In this document: positions 8,712-18,357 of the stretch, in pieces
Position numbering within the stretch: the stretch's first letter is position 1
How the letters are laid out: the number at the start of each line of letters is the position of its first letter
Assembly: GCA_049841135.1 (NCBI GenBank)
Contig: JASGHK010000006.1
Location: 944,302-1,008,301 of the forward strand
DNA: 64,000 nucleotides
From: JACRCT01 sp049841135
Lineage (GTDB): Bacteria > Myxococcota > Myxococcia > Myxococcales > UBA5297
Reading direction: 5' to 3'
Made by a program: the position numbers and the translations under genes
Notes under the pieces: model-generated
Database searches by the model: none
What the model was told of the DNA's origin: nothing
The model's input: the letters and a program-made list of their open reading frames with translations, nothing else

Positions 8712-9509
8712 CTACCCTGGCGCGCCCCGTTCCTTGGGGGCCGGAAGCAGCCCCGCCGCCACCAGCCCGCGGAAGAGCAGGGTGGAGCTGATGACCGCCG
8801 CCGGGACGAAGAAGCAGTTGAGGATCGGGACGTAGAGCATCAGGGCCACCGCCGCGCCGAAGCCGATGCACAGGAGCGGCCTGCGCAGCACCGAGAGCTC
8901 CTGCTCGAAGGAGTAGAGGTGCCGCGCCATGGGGACGTCGAGGTGCGCGGCGCTGACCCAGAGCGCGGTCCAGACCCAGCTGAGCACCGACCACAATGGC
9001 CCGCCGACGCCGGGCACGAGCAGCACCAGCAGCAGCAGGAGCTGCCCGAACGCCAGCACGGCCAGGCGAACGAGCCCGTTGGCCAGGGCGCGAAAGACCT
9101 CGGTCACCATGCGCCCCACGCCCTCCTCGGCGTGGACCTCGACGCCCAGCTGGCGCTCGGTGGCGACGGAGATGGGGTCCATCAGCGGCGCGGCGAGCAT
9201 CATCGGCAGGGTGTTGGCGCCGGCGACCAGGGCGAGCAGGAAGGCCAGGACCTCCGCCACGGTGAAGAGGGTCGCGCCCCACCACGTGTCCGGCGGCGTC
9301 CAGGCCCAGGCCATGAGGGCTGGGACCGCGTGCCAGAGGCCGGCGAACAGTCCGACCAGGGTCACTACGGTCACGAAGGCCACGCCCAGCGCCAGCCGCG
9401 AGAGGGCCGGGGTGGAGAAGATGAGGCCCAGGCCGCGGAGCGCGATGCCGAAGCCGCGGAAGAGGTCGAGTGGGCTGGACCGGGTCAGGTCGGGGATGGT
9501 CGCGGGCAT
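8712..9509 (-). CDS. EI24/CysZ-family integral membrane protein
   Basis: A 265-residue protein with six or so hydrophobic segments and the EI24 hallmark of a re-entrant pair around PMMLAAPLMDPIS; the middle VPGVGGPLWSVLSWVWTAL and SFEQELSVLRRPLLCIGFG match the family pattern. CysZ relatives are sulfate permeases; other EI24 proteins have unclear roles, so substrate is not assigned. I start at 9509 because the upstream codons are Arg/Pro-rich and unlike the family. The C-terminus is soluble. Confidence 0.82.
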   Translation of the reverse strand: MPATIPDLTRSSPLDLFRGFGIALRGLGLIFSTPALSRLALGVAFVTVVTLVGLFAGLWHAVPALMAWAWTPPDTWWGATLFTVAEVLAFLLALVAGANTLPMMLAAPLMDPISVATERQLGVEVHAEEGVGRMVTEVFRALANGLVRLAVLAFGQLLLLLVLLVPGVGGPLWSVLSWVWTALWVSAAHLDVPMARHLYSFEQELSVLRRPLLCIGFGAAVALMLYVPILNCFFVPAAVISSTLLFRGLVAAGLLPAPKERGAPG

Positions 9510-9530
9510 GGCGAGGGGGATGCTAGCAGA

Positions 9531-9557
9531 CCGGGGCCGGTTCAAAGACGGCCCCGG
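9531..9557 (-). terminator. Hairpin after the WS/DGAT gene
   Basis: CCGGGGCC pairs perfectly with GGCCCCGG across an 11-base loop, downstream of the leftward acyltransferase gene and upstream of the EI24 gene start. Confidence 0.55.
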
Positions 9558-9604
9558 ACGTTCTCGCAGGTGCCTACGCTCGAGCCTCGGGCCCGATTGC
9601 ACTC

Positions 9605-11090
9605 CTACTCGGGCGACAGCCGGACGCCCTCATGCCGGTCGGGCGGCGGCAGCCCCGGCGGCGCCGAGAGCGGCACGTTGGCCGACCGGTCCGGCCGCGG
9701 GCGCTTCATGAGCGGCGTGACCGACTCGCGCAGCGCCTCCAGCTCGCGGTGGAAGTCGGCGACGAAGGTCTCCGGGTCAGGCATCACCCGCGCGTCCGAG
9801 GCGACGCCCACGCGCACCTCGCCGGCGTAGCTGAAGATGGACACCCCCAGCCCCAGCCCCGCCGGCTGCGGCACCCAGAAGACGAGGTCGCGGATGCGCC
9901 GCCCCGCGAGGTAGCGCACCTCCTGCGGTCCGGGCACGTTGGTGAGCACCAGCGACGCCTTGCGCGCGAAGACCGAGAGCACCACCCGCTCGAGCGCCAT
10001 CCCGCCGGCGCCCATGGCGTAGAGGATGCCCATGGCCACGCCCGCGTCCGGCGCCTTCTTCATCCGCGTCATGCGGTGCTTGAGCTTCCCACAGCCGGTG
10101 CGCCGGGTCGCCGATGGAGATGGGCAGCGGCAGGAAGAGCAGCCCGAACCGGTTGCCGAGCGGCGAGGGGTCGTCCGGGCGGCGCAGGTCCACCGGCACG
10201 ACCGCGCGGATCTCGGAGGTCGCCACCGCCTCGTCCTGCCTCCGCGCCAGCTGCGCGCGCAGCGCGCCGGCCACCGCCGAGACCAGCACGTCGTTGACCG
10301 TGCCGCCGATGGCGTGGCCCACCGCCTTGATCTCGCGCAGCGGGATGGGGTTGGACCAGGCGGCGTACTTGGAGACGCCGACCCGGCCCTTGAGCGCCGA
10401 GCGGGGGTCGGCCGGCAAGAGCGCCAGGCGCGCCAGCGCCCCGGCCGCCGAGGAGGCGCGGCGCGCCCACTGCCCGGGCTCGCGCAGCACCGCTCGCCCG
10501 GCGCGGGTGAGGATCCGGGTCGCGACCTGGGCCGCCTGCGCCGCGGTCGCCAGGCTCGAGCGCGGCGCGGGCTCGGGCGCGCCGATGGGCAGGGTGGTGA
10601 TGGTGGCCGCGGTGGCCTCCTCGTCGGTCAGGGACAGCAGCACCTTGCCCAGCGCCTTGCCGTCGGCGATGCAGTGGTGCAGCCGGCAGATGAGCGCGCA
10701 CCCGCCCTCGACGTTCTCGACGAAGTGCATCTGCCAGAGCGGCCGCGTGGGGTCGAGCGGCACGCCCATCAGGTCGCCGAGCAGCCGCTGCAGCTCGTAC
10801 ACGTCCCCGCGCCGCAGCCGGGTGCGGATGAGGTGCGCGTCGAGGTTGAAGAACGGGTCCTGCACCCAGCGGGGGACCCGCAGCCGCCCCTTGCCCTCCA
10901 CCAGCTTCTGCCGGAAGCGGGCGAAGCGCAGCAGCCGGTGCTCGATGGTCGAGCGCAGGCGCTCGAAGTCGAGCGGCTCGTCGAAGCGCAGGAGCGCGGT
11001 GATGGTGATGAGGTTGGTCGGGCGCTCCATGCGCAGCCACGCGCAATCGACGCTCGACATGGGCTCCGTGCGGCTCCGGCTCTCGTTCAT
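9605..11090 (-). CDS. Wax ester synthase/diacylglycerol acyltransferase, frameshifted
   Basis: The WS/DGAT family makes wax esters or triacylglycerol from acyl-CoA. The N-terminal half carries the catalytic HHCIADG (HHxxxDG, near residue 137), preceded by PLWQMHFVENVEGGCALICRL, and later GGTVNDVLVSAVAGALR and PVDLRRPDDPSPLGNRFGLLFLPLP. A frame change near 10,090 joins to the C-terminal half, which holds the conserved SLVLTNVPGPQEVRYLAGRRI. Together they give about 495 residues, the normal length. The ATG at 11090 is chosen; 11060 (MSSVDCAWLRMERP) is an alternative that fits other family N-termini. The split is most likely a sequencing indel. Confidence 0.88.
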
Positions 11091-11309
11091 CGGTGGCAAC
11101 CCTCGCGCTGGCCTGCGGGCGCCAGCGGTCCCGCGCCGGCGAGGCGCCGGCGTCGAGGTCATCTTGGGGTTGCCCGCGGCGCGCGGCGGACCGCGCAATT
11201 CGTCCGATCGGCCCGGTTTTCGGGTGGGCGACAGGCGGGACGTCCGCTTTGCGACCAACGGCGCGCCCATTCGTCCGCTGCCGCGCGGATGGACTAAGCT
11301 GCCGCCCCG

Positions 11310-11882
11310 ATGCGCTCCAGGACCCCCGAAGGATTCGAAGGCCACTGCCTGCGCTGCCTCCTGCGCCAGGAGGTGTGCCTGTGCGACCGCATCCCGGCCA
11401 TCGAGACCAAGGTCCGGGTGGTCATCGTGCGCCACATCGTCGAACGGCTGCGCACCTCCAACACCGGGCGGCTGGCGTCGCTGGCGCTGAAGAACTCGGA
11501 GATCCTCGACTACGGCGACTTCGATCCGCTGGACGAGTCGAAGCTCGCGGGCGAGGGCACCTGGCTGCTCTACCCCTCGCCGCAGCCGCCCTCGCCGGAG
11601 GCCCCGCCCTGCCGCCGGCTCATCGTCCTGGACGGCACCTGGAAGCAGTCGCGCAAGATGTACGCGCGCGTCGACTACCTGCGCTCGCTGCCGCGCCTGT
11701 CGCTGGCCGGCCCCGAGCCGGGCGTGCAGCGCCTGAGGCAGCCGCCTCGCGAGGACGGCATGTCCACCATCGAGGCCATCGCCGGCGCCCTGCGCGTGCT
11801 CGAGGGCGAGGAGCCGGAGCGAGGGCTGCGCGCGCTGCACGACGCCCACGTGCAGGCGGTGGTCAAGCTGCGGGGCTACTGA
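11310..11882 (+). CDS. DTW-domain tRNA-uridine aminocarboxypropyltransferase
   Basis: A 190-residue protein of the DTW (TapT/TuaA-like) family, which moves the 3-amino-3-carboxypropyl group of SAM onto a tRNA uridine to make acp3U. Seen here: the N-terminal zinc-type cysteines (CLRCLLRQEVCLC), RHIVERLRTSNTGRLA, the diagnostic LDGTWKQSRKM (DxTW) and the C-terminal STIEAIAGALRVLE helix. Length is normal. It stands alone, divergent from the WS/DGAT gene, with a 220-base gap between them that should contain both promoters. Confidence 0.9.
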   Translation: MRSRTPEGFEGHCLRCLLRQEVCLCDRIPAIETKVRVVIVRHIVERLRTSNTGRLASLALKNSEILDYGDFDPLDESKLAGEGTWLLYPSPQPPSPEAPPCRRLIVLDGTWKQSRKMYARVDYLRSLPRLSLAGPEPGVQRLRQPPREDGMSTIEAIAGALRVLEGEEPERGLRALHDAHVQAVVKLRGY

Positions 11883-11949
11883 CGGCGGGCCCGCCGACTC
11901 GGAATCCCCTGGCCGCCCGGGCGCATCCAAACCGGCTGGAGGGACCGCG

Positions 11950-12888
11950 ATGCGCGTGCTGGTCACCGGAGGCACCGGGTTCGTCGGCAGGCCGCTCGTG
12001 CGACGGCTGCTCGCGGCGGGGCATGAGCCGGCGGTGCTGGTCCGGTCGGTCGACCGGGCGCGCCAGGCGCTGGGGCCGTTCGTGCGCCTGGTCGAGCCGG
12101 CGGCGCTCGGCGAGGCGGTCGAGCGCGCGCAGGCGGTGGTCAACCTCGCGGGGGAGCCGGTGCTGCCCAAGCGGTGGACGCCGTCGCGCAAGCAGGCGCT
12201 CGTCGACAGCCGGGTGGGGACGACGCGCCGGCTGGTGGAGGCGATTGCCGTGGCGCAGCAGAAGCCCTCGGTCCTCGTCTCGGCGAGCGCGGTCGGCTTC
12301 TACGGCGACCGCGGCGCAGAGCCGCTCGACGAGTCGTCCCCTCCGGGTCAGGGCTTCCTCGCAGGCCTGTGCCGGGACTGGGAGGCCGCGGCGAGGGATG
12401 CGGGCCCGCTCGGCGTGCGCGTCGCGACCTTGCGCATCGGGATCGTGCTGGGCCGCGACGGGGGTGCGCTCTCGCCGATGCTGCCGCTCTTCCGGCTCGG
12501 GCTGGGCGGGCCCATGGGCTCGGGGCGCCAGTTCGTCTCGTGGATCCACCTGGAGGACCTGGAGTCGCTGCTCACCACCGCGCTCGAGGACGAGCGCTAC
12601 ACCGGCCCCATCAACGCCGTCTCTCCGGTGCCGGTCCCGCAGCGCCAATTCGCCCAGGCGCTGGGCCACGGCCTGTCCCGGCCGGCGCTCGTGCCGGCCC
12701 CCTCGATTGCGCTCAAGCTCGCGCTGGGCGAGGCGGCCAGCGCGCTGCTCGAGAGCCAGCGCGTGGAGCCGCGCCGCCTGAAGGAGCTGGGCTTCGCCTT
12801 CCGCTTCCCGCATCTCGCCGGCGCGCTCGACGACGTGCTGGGCCGCGCAGGGCGGCAGGACGAGCCGCAGCCGCCGGCCAGTGGATGA
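11950..12888 (+). CDS. TIGR01777-family NAD(P)-dependent epimerase (YfcH/SDR39U1-like)
   Basis: A 312-residue extended-SDR protein. The N-terminal VTGGTGFVGRPLVRRLLAAGH is the Gly-rich dinucleotide motif; VVNLAGEPV, KRWTPSRKQALVDSRVGTTRRLVEAI, SASAVGFYGDRGAEPLDE and RIGIVLGRDGGALSPM are the conserved blocks of this family. The product is cytoplasmic; the substrate of the family is not established. It starts 67 bases after the DTW gene and may share its transcript. A strong hairpin follows. Confidence 0.92.
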   Translation: MRVLVTGGTGFVGRPLVRRLLAAGHEPAVLVRSVDRARQALGPFVRLVEPAALGEAVERAQAVVNLAGEPVLPKRWTPSRKQALVDSRVGTTRRLVEAIAVAQQKPSVLVSASAVGFYGDRGAEPLDESSPPGQGFLAGLCRDWEAAARDAGPLGVRVATLRIGIVLGRDGGALSPMLPLFRLGLGGPMGSGRQFVSWIHLEDLESLLTTALEDERYTGPINAVSPVPVPQRQFAQALGHGLSRPALVPAPSIALKLALGEAASALLESQRVEPRRLKELGFAFRFPHLAGALDDVLGRAGRQDEPQPPASG

Positions 12889-12922
12889 GGTGGATGAAGT
12901 GGATGAGGGCCCCGGAACGGAG

Positions 12923-12948
12923 CGAGCCGGCGCGGGGGCGCCGGCTCG
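12923..12948. terminator. Bidirectional hairpin
   Basis: CGAGCCGGCGC and GCGCCGGCTCG form an eleven-base stem with a four-G loop. It lies between the epimerase gene and the convergent lipoprotein operon. Confidence 0.75.
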
Positions 12949-12978
12949 CGAGCTTTCGAGTGCTGCGGTCGCAGGCGG

Positions 12979-13467
12979 CTACTGGCCGGTGCTGGCGTTG
13001 TTCACGTCGGCCTTGAGCAGGTACTCGGCGGTCGAGTCGCAGGTGACCTCGATGAGGTGGTCCCCGGCGCGGTAGACGTTGTGGGTGCGGCGCAGCGAGC
13101 CCTCCGCCTCCATCTCCTTGAAGAAGGCCTTGCCGTCGACCTCCTCGACCGTCTTGTTCCCGCAGGCGGCGTCGTTCCACTCGATGCGCAGGTTCTCGCC
13201 CGCCGCTCCCTGCGACTTGAGGTACAGGGAGATGGTGATGGAGGCCTGGCCGTCGGTGCGTACGATGAACCGGCGCGTGCCGGGGAACTGCCCCTCCAGG
13301 TAGTACGAGTTGCCCACGAAGCAGCCGGCGGTGGTGGTGCAGACCGGCCAGCTCGAGTTGCACGGGTCCAGGAGCCGGCCAGCGGTGAACTGGTCGGCGG
13401 AGTCGGGACAGCCCGAGAGCGACAGCAGGGCTGCCCCGGCCAAGAGCGCGAGGAGGGGCGTTCGCAT
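12979..13467 (-). CDS. Lipoprotein, last gene of a four-gene secreted-protein operon
   Basis: A 162-residue protein with lipoprotein signal LLSLSGC. The mature domain is beta-rich with paired cysteines (DPC, PVC, GC, AC, TC) and a GQASITISLYLKSQGAAGENLRIEWND segment resembling a pre-peptidase or CUB-like sandwich, but no family is assigned. It starts eight bases after the stop of the gene upstream, so all four genes from 18,357 to 12,979 are probably co-transcribed. Confidence 0.75.
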   Translation of the reverse strand: MRTPLLALLAGAALLSLSGCPDSADQFTAGRLLDPCNSSWPVCTTTAGCFVGNSYYLEGQFPGTRRFIVRTDGQASITISLYLKSQGAAGENLRIEWNDAACGNKTVEEVDGKAFFKEMEAEGSLRRTHNVYRAGDHLIEVTCDSTAEYLLKADVNNASTGQ

Positions 13468-13475
13468 GGGGCGCG

Positions 13476-14549
13476 CTAGTGCTTCTCCATCTCGATGGTC
13501 ACGCCGGCGGCGGCGGTCGACCAGGTGCCGGTGGCCGGAGCGTAGGCGTTGGTGGAGTCCTCGGCGACCAGTTCCCGGCAGGGCCAGACGCCGGTGTTGC
13601 TGAAGGTGCCGTCGCCGCCGGTGGTGGTGGTCCAGCCCTTCCACGAGAGCGGGGCGGACGGCGGCGCCATGCAGCTGATCTTGATGTTGGCCAGCCCGGT
13701 GGAGGTGCCCTTCTCGACGACCTTGCCGGTGACCTTGTAGGCGGCGTCGAGCTTCACGCTGATCTCCGTCTTGGGGGTGAAGGGGCCGACGTTGGAGGCG
13801 TAGGTCGGCGTGGCAGCCGGATCCTGGACCAGGATCTCGCCGCAGTCCCAGCTGTGGTCGGCGCTGAACTTGCCGTCGGCGCCGGTGGTCTTCTCCCAGC
13901 CCGTCCAGTTCTTCGGCTGGCAGGTCTGCTCGACGCAGGTGAGGCCCTGGGCCACGCAGTCGCTCTCGCTCGAGCAGGACGTGCCCTTGGGCTTGACGCA
14001 GGTGACCTTCATGCCCGAGAGCGCCTTGGCCGGAGTCGCCGTGTCGGTCACCGTGCCCTTGGTGGTGTAGCGCCACACCGCGACCGCGGCGATCTCCATC
14101 TTCGTCGTCGGGCCGACCTGCAGCGGCGGCAGCTTCTGCATCGGGTCGAACGGGTTCTCGGTGTTCTCGCGCTTGAGCTCGTACGACGAGGTGTTCGAGT
14201 GGATCACCAAGAAAGCGTTGTGCCGGCCGGCGGAGGTCGGGGTGTAGGTGACCACGACATAGACGGCCTTGCCACTGGTGGCGGTCTGTCCGCTCGGGAC
14301 GGCGGTGAACATCGCCGCGTCCGGGCCCTCAATGGACACGTTGTCGACGATGAGGTCCTTCTTGCCGCCATCCCTGAGTTGGAGCGTCTGCTGTGGCGAG
14401 CTGTCGACGAAAACCGCAGTGCCGAAGGTACCACCGAAGGTCAGCATGCCGAGGTCCGGGGCGAGCAGCGGTTCCTCCGGCGTGGGCACGGCAGGCCCGC
14501 CACAGGCGGCGAGCGCGATGGCGGCCAGCGCGCAGAACAGGGTCCTCAT
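13476..14549 (-). CDS. Lipoprotein with anchor-type and carboxypeptidase-regulatory-like domains
   Basis: A 357-residue lipoprotein (signal ALAAIALAAC). An N-terminal ASPM/choice-of-anchor-D-like domain (about 30-135: FVDSSPQQTLQLRDGGKKDLIVDNVSIEG, VVTYTPTSAGRHNAFLVIHS) is followed by two CarboxypepD-regulatory-like repeats, each with VTGKV or TTKGTV, then GWTTTTGGDGTFSNTGVWPCRELV or GWEKTTGADGKFSADHSWDCGEILV. The two repeats clearly arose by duplication. Cysteines are abundant. It has no catalytic signature and is probably a structural or adhesive surface protein, in the same operon as the VWA protein. Confidence 0.78.
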   Translation of the reverse strand: MRTLFCALAAIALAACGGPAVPTPEEPLLAPDLGMLTFGGTFGTAVFVDSSPQQTLQLRDGGKKDLIVDNVSIEGPDAAMFTAVPSGQTATSGKAVYVVVTYTPTSAGRHNAFLVIHSNTSSYELKRENTENPFDPMQKLPPLQVGPTTKMEIAAVAVWRYTTKGTVTDTATPAKALSGMKVTCVKPKGTSCSSESDCVAQGLTCVEQTCQPKNWTGWEKTTGADGKFSADHSWDCGEILVQDPAATPTYASNVGPFTPKTEISVKLDAAYKVTGKVVEKGTSTGLANIKISCMAPPSAPLSWKGWTTTTGGDGTFSNTGVWPCRELVAEDSTNAYAPATGTWSTAAAGVTIEMEKH

Positions 14550-14590
14550 GGTGTCTCCTTGGTCGGCTTCGTCAGCGTGTGAGGGAAAAC

Positions 14591-16672
14591 CTAGTAGAAC
14601 GACCCGACCCAGCCACAGGGCGCGGGGCACTGGAAGCTGGTTCCGGTGTCGTTGACGGCGGTGAAGGGGTAGGACGACAAGCCGAACTGCAGGTGGATGT
14701 TCGAGTCGTCGTAGGTGGTGCGGTTGATGGCCTCGACCGCGACCATGAACTTGCCCGCGGCCAGATGCGCCGCGTCGAGGCAGGTGCACATCGCGGAGCG
14801 CGTCTCGAAGGTGCCGGTGCCCTGGTCGAACTTGTAGGCCCCCTGCATGCCCGCCAGGCCGGCGTCGGTCTTGCCCACGTACCAGGGGTTGGTCTCGCCG
14901 CTGACGTAGCCCAGGTAGCCGTCTTCCGGCATCGGGTCGAGGGCGGAGCACGCGGCGTCCTTGCAGAAGCCCAGCTGGAGCGCGATGTCGTAGGCGCGGC
15001 CGGCGCTCTTGCCCGCGGGCGGGTCGATCTTCCACTTGAGCGCGAAGGCCTGGTCGGCGGCGCTGGGAGCGAAGCGGAACTCCAGGTACTCGACCTGGTG
15101 GTCCTTGTCGTAGTCCAGCGGGCTGCGCGGCAGCTCGGGCAGGGCGTTGGGCACACCGGAGCCGTGGGCCCCCCAGCCCCAGTTGATGGTGGTGATGCCC
15201 TCGCCAGGGAGGTTCACGACCTTCGGGGTCGCCTGGGTCGTGGGGGCCACCGCGGGCTTGATGGTAACGGTCAGCTTGTAGGGGATGTCGTCGCCGCCCT
15301 CGGCGCCCGTGTACGAGAACTGGATGTAGTAGGGCCCGGTGCCGGCCTTCATCAGCAGCTGGCCTTCGTAGTTGGCGTAGTCGGCGATCTTCGAGTCGTC
15401 CATGCGCTCCTGGTGCAGGCACTGCTTCTTGTTGCACCACGGCACCGTGTACGACATGTCGCCGCCGCAGTTGGAGGCGCACGCGGCTGAGCTGTCGACG
15501 GTGAAGACCGTGAGCTGCTTGGGCACCAACGTGGGCACCGCCGCGAACTGGCCGGGGTTGGTCGTGTACTCGAGCTTGTAATAGAGCCGCGCGTCGCCGG
15601 CGACGTCGACCTTGTAGGTGTCGTAGTCGCCCGTGTAGGAGAGCCGGCCGTCGAGGACCTTGGTGCTCCCCACCGCCAGGCCGACGTTGGTGGCGGTCTC
15701 GGGGGTGTCGTTGCCGGTCAGGCCCTCGTTGGCGTCCTGGTCCGGGAAGAGCCCGACCTTCACCTTGTAGACGAAGGTCGTGTCGCCCGGTGGCGGGACG
15801 ACGTCGCGGGGGCCCATGTAGGCGTTGACCGCCAGCTCGTAGTGGCCAGCGGCCGACAGGCGCGCGGTCGCCACCAGCTGGTCCTTCATCGGGGTCTTCG
15901 AGTAGTCGTTGGCCACGGGTCCGGCAGGTCCATTGAGGACGTAGTTGAGGCGGATCTGCGGGCCGGGGGAGGCCGGGGCCTCGATGGAGACGTAGAGGAT
16001 GGTCCGGCCGCTGCCGCACGGGGTGACGTCGAACTTGAAGCGGTCCAGGTCGCCCGACACCGACAACGCGCCGGTGGCCTGGGCGAAGCTGCCGCAGGCA
16101 GCCAAGGTGATGTTGGTGGCCTGGGCGCTCTCGTCGTTGGGCTCGTTCAGGTCGGGGTCGGAGTCGACCTTGGCGAGGATGTTGTAGAAGTTCTTCTTGT
16201 CCAGCGCCGGGTCGTCGGCCGAGGTGTCGTGGCGGACGGTCACGTAGTACTTGCCGGGCTTGGTGATCTTGCCCACCGCCTGCGCCGGCCCGGGGCCGCC
16301 GGCCGTGGTGGAGCTGGAGCGGCGCGGGTCGGTGCCGATGCCGACGGACTTGACTCCGTCCTCCTCGAGCACGTTGACGGTGAGGACCACTGGCGTCGAG
16401 GGCACCTTGTACTGGGCGACGACGGTGATCAGCGCGCGGTCCGGGAGGGTGGGGACGTCGAGGACCCACCAGTCGACCTTCTCCAGCTGGTCGATCTTGC
16501 TCTGGGCCTCCGAGCCGAGCGTCAGCACGCACTCCGGGTTCTGGGCGGCGGCCTCCTTGGAGCCGCAACTGTGCTCGAAGCTGGCGTCGGGGCCCGGCAG
16601 GTGTTCACCCGGGCAGGCGGCGAGCAACGACGCAGCGATGGCGAGGGCGAAGCTCGAAGCGAACTTGGTCAT
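14591..16672 (-). CDS. Large secreted lipoprotein with repeated pre-peptidase-like domains
   Basis: A 693-residue lipoprotein (signal IAASLLAACPG). It contains at least two PPC-like beta-sandwich units, seen from DLNEPNDESAQATNITL followed by SGDLDRFKFDV, and NEGLTGNDTPETATNVGL followed by TGDYDTYKVDV, the usual N-E-P-N/D...A and G-D-x-D-x-Y/F-x-x-x-V signatures. A C-terminal domain has several cysteines (CKDAACSALD, CTCLDAAH, CPAPCGW). No protease domain is attached, unlike many PPC proteins, so it is probably a surface-binding protein acting with its operon partners. Confidence 0.78.
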   Translation of the reverse strand: MTKFASSFALAIAASLLAACPGEHLPGPDASFEHSCGSKEAAAQNPECVLTLGSEAQSKIDQLEKVDWWVLDVPTLPDRALITVVAQYKVPSTPVVLTVNVLEEDGVKSVGIGTDPRRSSSTTAGGPGPAQAVGKITKPGKYYVTVRHDTSADDPALDKKNFYNILAKVDSDPDLNEPNDESAQATNITLAACGSFAQATGALSVSGDLDRFKFDVTPCGSGRTILYVSIEAPASPGPQIRLNYVLNGPAGPVANDYSKTPMKDQLVATARLSAAGHYELAVNAYMGPRDVVPPPGDTTFVYKVKVGLFPDQDANEGLTGNDTPETATNVGLAVGSTKVLDGRLSYTGDYDTYKVDVAGDARLYYKLEYTTNPGQFAAVPTLVPKQLTVFTVDSSAACASNCGGDMSYTVPWCNKKQCLHQERMDDSKIADYANYEGQLLMKAGTGPYYIQFSYTGAEGGDDIPYKLTVTIKPAVAPTTQATPKVVNLPGEGITTINWGWGAHGSGVPNALPELPRSPLDYDKDHQVEYLEFRFAPSAADQAFALKWKIDPPAGKSAGRAYDIALQLGFCKDAACSALDPMPEDGYLGYVSGETNPWYVGKTDAGLAGMQGAYKFDQGTGTFETRSAMCTCLDAAHLAAGKFMVAVEAINRTTYDDSNIHLQFGLSSYPFTAVNDTGTSFQCPAPCGWVGSFY

Positions 16673-16692
16673 GGGCTCGGACCTCGTCTGTG

Positions 16693-18357
16693 TCACGGGG
16701 CGATGAAGTCGGAAGGCGCCAGCGGGATGATCCCGTCGGGCGGGTCCTTGATGCCAGCGAACGGGTAGGTGGCGGTGAAGCGCGCGATGCGGAAGAGCGG
16801 CGGGCCGCCCAGGTCGTCGCCGCCCACCTCCACGACCGTCATCATCAGGTGGTTGACGCCCTTGCCCTGGCCCGTGTTGAGGGTGGGGACGAGCAGGACG
16901 TTGTCGACCGAGAAGTCGTAGCAGATGCGCCCGGTCGCCTCGGTGATGGGCAGCTGGTGCATCTGGTAGCGGTAGGTGCGGTCGGTCAGGTGCGAGTCCT
17001 CGGCGATGAGCGGATCGGTGTGGCCGCGGACCTCGATGGCGTTGACCAGCCCGTCGCGGTCGGGGTCGGACTCGTCGTCCGTGGCGCCGCTCTGCGTGTG
17101 CCCCAGCCACTCCATCACGTCCGGGACGCCGTCGCCGTCGGTGTCGAAGCGCGTGTTCGAGGTGCCGATGAGCAGCTCGTCGCAGTCGAGCAGCCCGTCG
17201 TGGTCGTCGTCCTTGCCCTTGATCTCGGTGGGGCAGCCCTTGTCCAGCGAGGAGCCGTCGGCCCTCCAGACCGGGTCGAAGGGGCCGCCGCGGTCGGCGA
17301 AGTACTTCTCCACGCCGTCCGAGAAGCCGTCGCCGTCGGAGTCGCGCTTGGTGGGGTCGGTGTCGAGGAGCAGCTCGTCGGCGTCGGGCAGGCCGTCGGA
17401 GTCGGAGTCGGCCTCCTCGAGCAGCGAGTTGGGCCGCGCGTCGAGGTTGTAGACCTGGATGTCCTTGACCAGGAAGGCGCGCTTGACGCCGCCCAGGTGG
17501 AAGGAGAGGAAGTTGATGGGCTCGCCGTCGCGGAAGTCGCGGAACTCGCCGCCGCCCTTGTCGGCCATGCGCTTCAGGCGCGCCGCGTCCCGCTCGATGA
17601 TCTCCGCCTGGCACTGGCCGGCGTCGGCCGCGCAGAAGGTGGGGATGGGCTGGACCGGGTTGAAGACGTGGACGGTGTTGAGCACCACGTCGGCGGCGTC
17701 GGCTTTGAGCGCCCGGATGGCGGCGCAGCGCGCCATGAGCTCGTCGTTGGTGGCGTCGGCCTCCCGCGGGTGTCCGTCGGAGAGGAAGATGACGCTGTAA
17801 CGGGCCAGCTCCGGGTCGCCGCTGGAGGAGGCCGCCTGGTGGCCCTTGGAGATGTCGGCGCTGATGGTGGCGAAGATCTCCGAGAGCGGCTTGATGAAGT
17901 TGGTGGTGTCGCGGTTGGCGCCGCCCAGCTGCCCGGCATAGGCGTAGGAGAGGATGGTCGCCGCCATCTTGTCCTTGTCCGCCTGGGTCATCGACTGCAG
18001 CTTCACGAAGCCGCTGGTGCCGCCGTTGGTGATCCACGCGACGTCGCCGGCGAAGAGCATCACGCCGATCTCGATCTCCGGGGTGTCGGGGAGGCTGTCG
18101 AGCAGGTCGAGCAGCGCCCGGGCGCGGGTGCCGTCCGGGTCGGTGGCGGACATCGACTCGGAGGTGTCCATCGCGAACAGGAGCTTGATGGGGCGCGACA
18201 GGTCGTCGGTGGCCTCGGTGCAGAACCGGCCGTTGACCCGGATGGCGCGGTCCTCCATGCCGTGGCGGCCGGCCGAGGGGTCGTAGACGTAGATTTCGGT
18301 GCAACCACCGACGCAAGCCAGCACCGCGATGAGCGCCGCTCCGAGTCGTCGTTTCAT
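16693..18357 (-). CDS. VWA-domain lipoprotein with calcium-binding repeats
   Basis: A 554-residue lipoprotein (Cys19 after VGG) and the first gene of the operon. The von Willebrand A domain has a complete MIDAS start, Asp64-Thr-Ser66-Glu-Ser68, with VIFLSDGHPRE as the later Asp strand. It is followed by thrombospondin type-3-like Asp-rich loops (DSDSDGLPDADELLLDTDPTKRDSDGDGFSDG, about 320-360, and more near 410-460), each able to bind Ca2+. The last 100 residues form a separate beta-rich domain. It is likely a surface adhesion or assembly protein. Twenty bases separate it from the next gene. Confidence 0.85.
   Translation of the reverse strand: MKRRLGAALIAVLACVGGCTEIYVYDPSAGRHGMEDRAIRVNGRFCTEATDDLSRPIKLLFAMDTSESMSATDPDGTRARALLDLLDSLPDTPEIEIGVMLFAGDVAWITNGGTSGFVKLQSMTQADKDKMAATILSYAYAGQLGGANRDTTNFIKPLSEIFATISADISKGHQAASSSGDPELARYSVIFLSDGHPREADATNDELMARCAAIRALKADAADVVLNTVHVFNPVQPIPTFCAADAGQCQAEIIERDAARLKRMADKGGGEFRDFRDGEPINFLSFHLGGVKRAFLVKDIQVYNLDARPNSLLEEADSDSDGLPDADELLLDTDPTKRDSDGDGFSDGVEKYFADRGGPFDPVWRADGSSLDKGCPTEIKGKDDDHDGLLDCDELLIGTSNTRFDTDGDGVPDVMEWLGHTQSGATDDESDPDRDGLVNAIEVRGHTDPLIAEDSHLTDRTYRYQMHQLPITEATGRICYDFSVDNVLLVPTLNTGQGKGVNHLMMTVVEVGGDDLGGPPLFRIARFTATYPFAGIKDPPDGIIPLAPSDFIAP

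Noticed and set aside
9777..12191. 804-residue open frame as a single protein
   Set aside because: Only the part from 11,090 to about 10,090 matches WS/DGAT; the rest is antisense to the DTW and epimerase genes.
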